From positions 124,001-188,000 of the forward strand of contig NZ_JAAKGV010000011.1 in the NCBI RefSeq assembly GCF_011043735.1: a stretch of 64,000 bases of DNA, given 5' to 3'. The number at the start of each line of letters is the position of its first letter. Position 1 is the first letter of the stretch. This document shows positions 62,248-64,000 of this stretch, piece after piece. Origin of the DNA: Methylobacterium sp. DB0501. GTDB lineage: Bacteria; Pseudomonadota; Alphaproteobacteria; Rhizobiales; Beijerinckiaceae. The translations under genes and the position numbers were made by a program. Under the pieces are notes generated by a model. That model had not been told where the DNA came from. It made no database searches and saw only the letters and a list, made by a program, of their open reading frames with translations.

Positions 62248-63192
62248 TCAGTAGCCCCGCGCCGCATCGACCGTGCCCGGCGGCACCCGGCCCTCGCGCA
62301 CCGCCTCGGCCGCGGCGAGGAGGGTGCGGGCGACGGCCTGCGGGCTCGCCTCGCAGGCCTCGTGCGGGGTGATGCGGATCGCCGGGTGGTCCCAGAACGG
62401 ATGGGCGGCGGGCAGCGGCTCGATGGCGAACACGTCGAGGGCGGCGCCCGCGAGCCGGCCGGAGTCGAGCGCCGCCAGGAGATCGGCCTCGACCAAGTGC
62501 TCGCCGCGGCCGACCTGGATCAGGATGCCCCCCGGGCGCAGGCGGGAGAACAGGTGCCCATCGAGGATGCCCCGCGTCTCCGGCGTCAGCGGCAACAGGT
62601 TCACCAGGACTTCCGTCTCACCGAGCATCGTCGCGAGCCCGTCCGGGCCGTGATGGTGGGTGATGCCGGGATCGGCGCCTTGGGGCGTGCGGCCCCAAAC
62701 CCGCACTGGGAAGCCGAGGGCGGCCAGATCGCCGGCGACGCGCCGTCCGATCTTTCCGTAGCCGAGGATCCCCACCGGTACCGCGCCCGCGTCCCTCGGG
62801 TAGAGGCGGCGCCAGGCCCGGTCGCGCTGGTTCTCCGCATAGACCTGAAAGCGCCGCTGGTGGCCGATGACGTGCCAGAGCACGAAGCCCGACATCGCCC
62901 GCGCCTGGTCGGGATCGACCACCCGCACCACCGGCAGGTCCGGTGGACGCCCGGGGCAGGCGAGGAGATTGTCGACACCGGCCGCGATCGAGCACAGCGC
63001 CGCGAGGTTGGGGTAGCGCGCCAGCGCGTCGGCGGGCGGGCGCCAGCCCAGCGCCAGGCGCACCCGCTCCGGGTTCGGTGCGGGATGATCCAGGATCTCG
63101 ACCCGGTCGGCGATCTCGTCGAGCGCCGCGCCGAACAGGCCGCGCAGGTCGGTGGCGGTGCTGAGCAGCACGCAGGGAAGGCGGTCCATCAT
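62248..63192 (-). CDS. D-2-hydroxyacid dehydrogenase (GhrA-like)
   Basis: The 314-residue NAD(P)-dependent enzyme has GILGYGKIGRRVAGDLAALG (nucleotide fold) and the catalytic triad Arg in IQVGRGEHL, Glu in VFAIEPLP and His in ITPHEAC. It resembles glyoxylate/hydroxypyruvate reductase A. Hydroxypyruvate reduction is part of the serine cycle in methylotrophs, but that enzyme is usually a different family member, so the role is open. Two tandem ATGs (63192 and 63189). Confidence 0.88.
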   Translation of the reverse strand: MMDRLPCVLLSTATDLRGLFGAALDEIADRVEILDHPAPNPERVRLALGWRPPADALARYPNLAALCSIAAGVDNLLACPGRPPDLPVVRVVDPDQARAMSGFVLWHVIGHQRRFQVYAENQRDRAWRRLYPRDAGAVPVGILGYGKIGRRVAGDLAALGFPVRVWGRTPQGADPGITHHHGPDGLATMLGETEVLVNLLPLTPETRGILDGHLFSRLRPGGILIQVGRGEHLVEADLLAALDSGRLAGAALDVFAIEPLPAAHPFWDHPAIRITPHEACEASPQAVARTLLAAAEAVREGRVPPGTVDAARGY

Positions 63193-63251
63193 CGGGGCCT
63201 GTATACTCGATGCGGAAAATGAATTCGGCAATCGTGCCAAGCATCCACCAC

Positions 63252-63390
63252 GTCATCCCGGGGCTCGCCGAAGGCGAGAACCCGGGATCCATAACCGCCG
63301 ACGGTGCAGGGCGAGGCGGAACGCTGTCCACTTTCTCCGAATAGTCAGCGGTTACGGATCCCGGGTTCCGCTGCGCGGCCCCGGGATGAC
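63252..63390 (-). repeat. Dispersed palindromic repeat, full copy B
   Basis: In reverse orientation to copy A it has the same outer ends (GTCATCCCG...CGGGATGAC), the CCCGGGATCC blocks and the nested CTCGCC-TTC-GGCGAG hairpin, but a different central ~45 bp. It lies in the spacer between the hydroxyacid dehydrogenase gene and the ABC ATPase gene. Confidence 0.85.
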
Positions 63391-63430
63391 ATCGAGGGTG
63401 GCAGAACCGTCGCGGCCCCGAAGCAGACCC

Positions 63431-64000
63431 TCACGCGGCCTGCCGTACCCGGCCCGGCACGGCGTCGAGCAGCGCGCGGGTATAGGGATGCTCGGGGTTG
63501 GCGAAGAGCGCGCTCGCGGTCTTCAGCTCGACGATCTCGCCCTGGCGCATCACCGCGATCCGGTCGCAGATCTGCGCCGCCACCCTGAGATCATGGGTGA
63601 TGAACAGCATCGACAGGCCGAGCCGCGCCTTCAGGTCTTCGAGCAGCGCCAGCACCTGGGCCTGGACCGAGACGTCGAGGGCCGAGACCGCCTCGTCGGC
63701 GACCAGCACCTCGGGTTCCAGCGCCAACGCCCGGGCGATGCCGATGCGCTGGCGCTGGCCGCCGGAGAATTCGTGCGGAAAGCGCTCCAGCGCCTTCTCG
63801 TCGAGGCCGACGAGACCGAGGAGCCGGCGTGCCCGCTCCATCGCCTCGCTGAGCGCCACCCCGTGCGCCACCGGCCCGTCGGCGATGATCTTACCCACGC
63901 TGCGGCGCGGGTTGAGCGAGGCGAAGGGATCCTGAAAAATCATCTGGATCCGGCTGCGGGCCTGGCGCAGAGCCTCGCCCTTGAGCCCGGTCAGGTCGGT
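63431..64000 (-). CDS. Oligopeptide/dipeptide ABC transporter ATP-binding protein, 3' part
   Basis: The frame is open at the right edge; the C-terminal ~189 residues are present. Visible are QMIFQDPFASLNPRRSVG (Q-loop), FSGGQRQRIGIARALALEPE (signature), LVADEAVSALDVSVQAQ (Walker B) and FITHDLRVAAQICDRI. The C-terminal HPYTRALLDAVPG is typical of DppF/OppF-type ATPases. The remaining transporter genes would lie to the right. Confidence 0.92.
   Translation of the reverse strand, partial: TDLTGLKGEALRQARSRIQMIFQDPFASLNPRRSVGKIIADGPVAHGVALSEAMERARRLLGLVGLDEKALERFPHEFSGGQRQRIGIARALALEPEVLVADEAVSALDVSVQAQVLALLEDLKARLGLSMLFITHDLRVAAQICDRIAVMRQGEIVELKTASALFANPEHPYTRALLDAVPGRVRQAA

Overview
The window is a 64 kb piece of a very GC-rich chromosome. 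The combined evidence points to an alphaproteobacterium of the Hyphomicrobiales, most likely Methylobacterium or a close relative. The evidence is the rho-mnmE-mnmG-rsmG-parA-parB-holA-lptE-leuS gene order, the secB-Tim44-mltA-smr block, two GGAAC-N16-CGTT promoters of the EcfG general-stress type, and ParB-type parS palindromes inside genes. The genus is an inference from gene style, not a database result. There is no CRISPR array, prophage, tRNA or rRNA gene that I can see.

Layout. 1-4.9 kb: the 3' end of a beta-keto-acid cleavage enzyme gene with a branched-chain-type binding protein and a DUF3237 protein, a PAS-HTH regulator on the other strand, then msrA. 5-8.4 kb: mepA (murein endopeptidase), an EcfG-promoted PRC-barrel gene, a small secreted protein, an EVE-domain protein and a LysE exporter. 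8.5-27.3 kb: the origin-proximal housekeeping block, secB, a Tim44-like gene, mltA, smr, rho, mnmE, mnmG, rsmG, parA, parB, then holA, lptE and leuS on the opposite strand, and a YggS-type PLP protein. Three parS-like sites lie in this block (before mnmG, in rsmG, in leuS). A decayed group II intron sits directly behind the rho terminator and carries a broken reverse transcriptase.

27.3-36.7 kb: L,D-transpeptidase, DEDDh exonuclease, OmpR-type response regulator, D-threonine-aldolase-fold PLP enzyme, diguanylate cyclase, cyclic-nucleotide-binding-fold protein, dapD, panC and an HD hydrolase. 36.7-41.4 kb: a MerR regulator fused to a P-loop domain, an Asp/Glu racemase-fold protein, ybaK, a class A beta-lactamase, a second EcfG-promoted small gene and a DUF892 protein. 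41.4-46.5 kb: a divergent catabolic or uptake locus with a NitT/TauT-type ABC transporter, two more racemase-fold enzymes and a GntR regulator. 46.6-52.9 kb: chemoreceptor, beta-carbonic anhydrase, Nudix and DUF429 pair, dadA with a divergent Lrp/AsnC regulator.

52.9-64 kb: a 140-bp palindromic repeat, a broken HigA-type antitoxin, and a second GntR-controlled locus (ABC transporter plus an IlvD/Edd sugar-acid dehydratase, with a likely operator). Then come an FkbM methyltransferase, a hexapeptide acyltransferase, small conserved proteins, a broken RtcB-type ligase, a 2-hydroxyacid dehydrogenase, a second inverted copy of the repeat, and the 3' end of an oligopeptide ABC ATPase gene.

The most interesting items are the three racemase-fold proteins, which differ at the catalytic cysteine positions and sit near or in a transporter locus; the intron remnant behind the rho terminator; the dispersed palindromic repeat with an internally deleted copy; the MerR/P-loop fusion; and the structured, G-rich spacer behind dapD.
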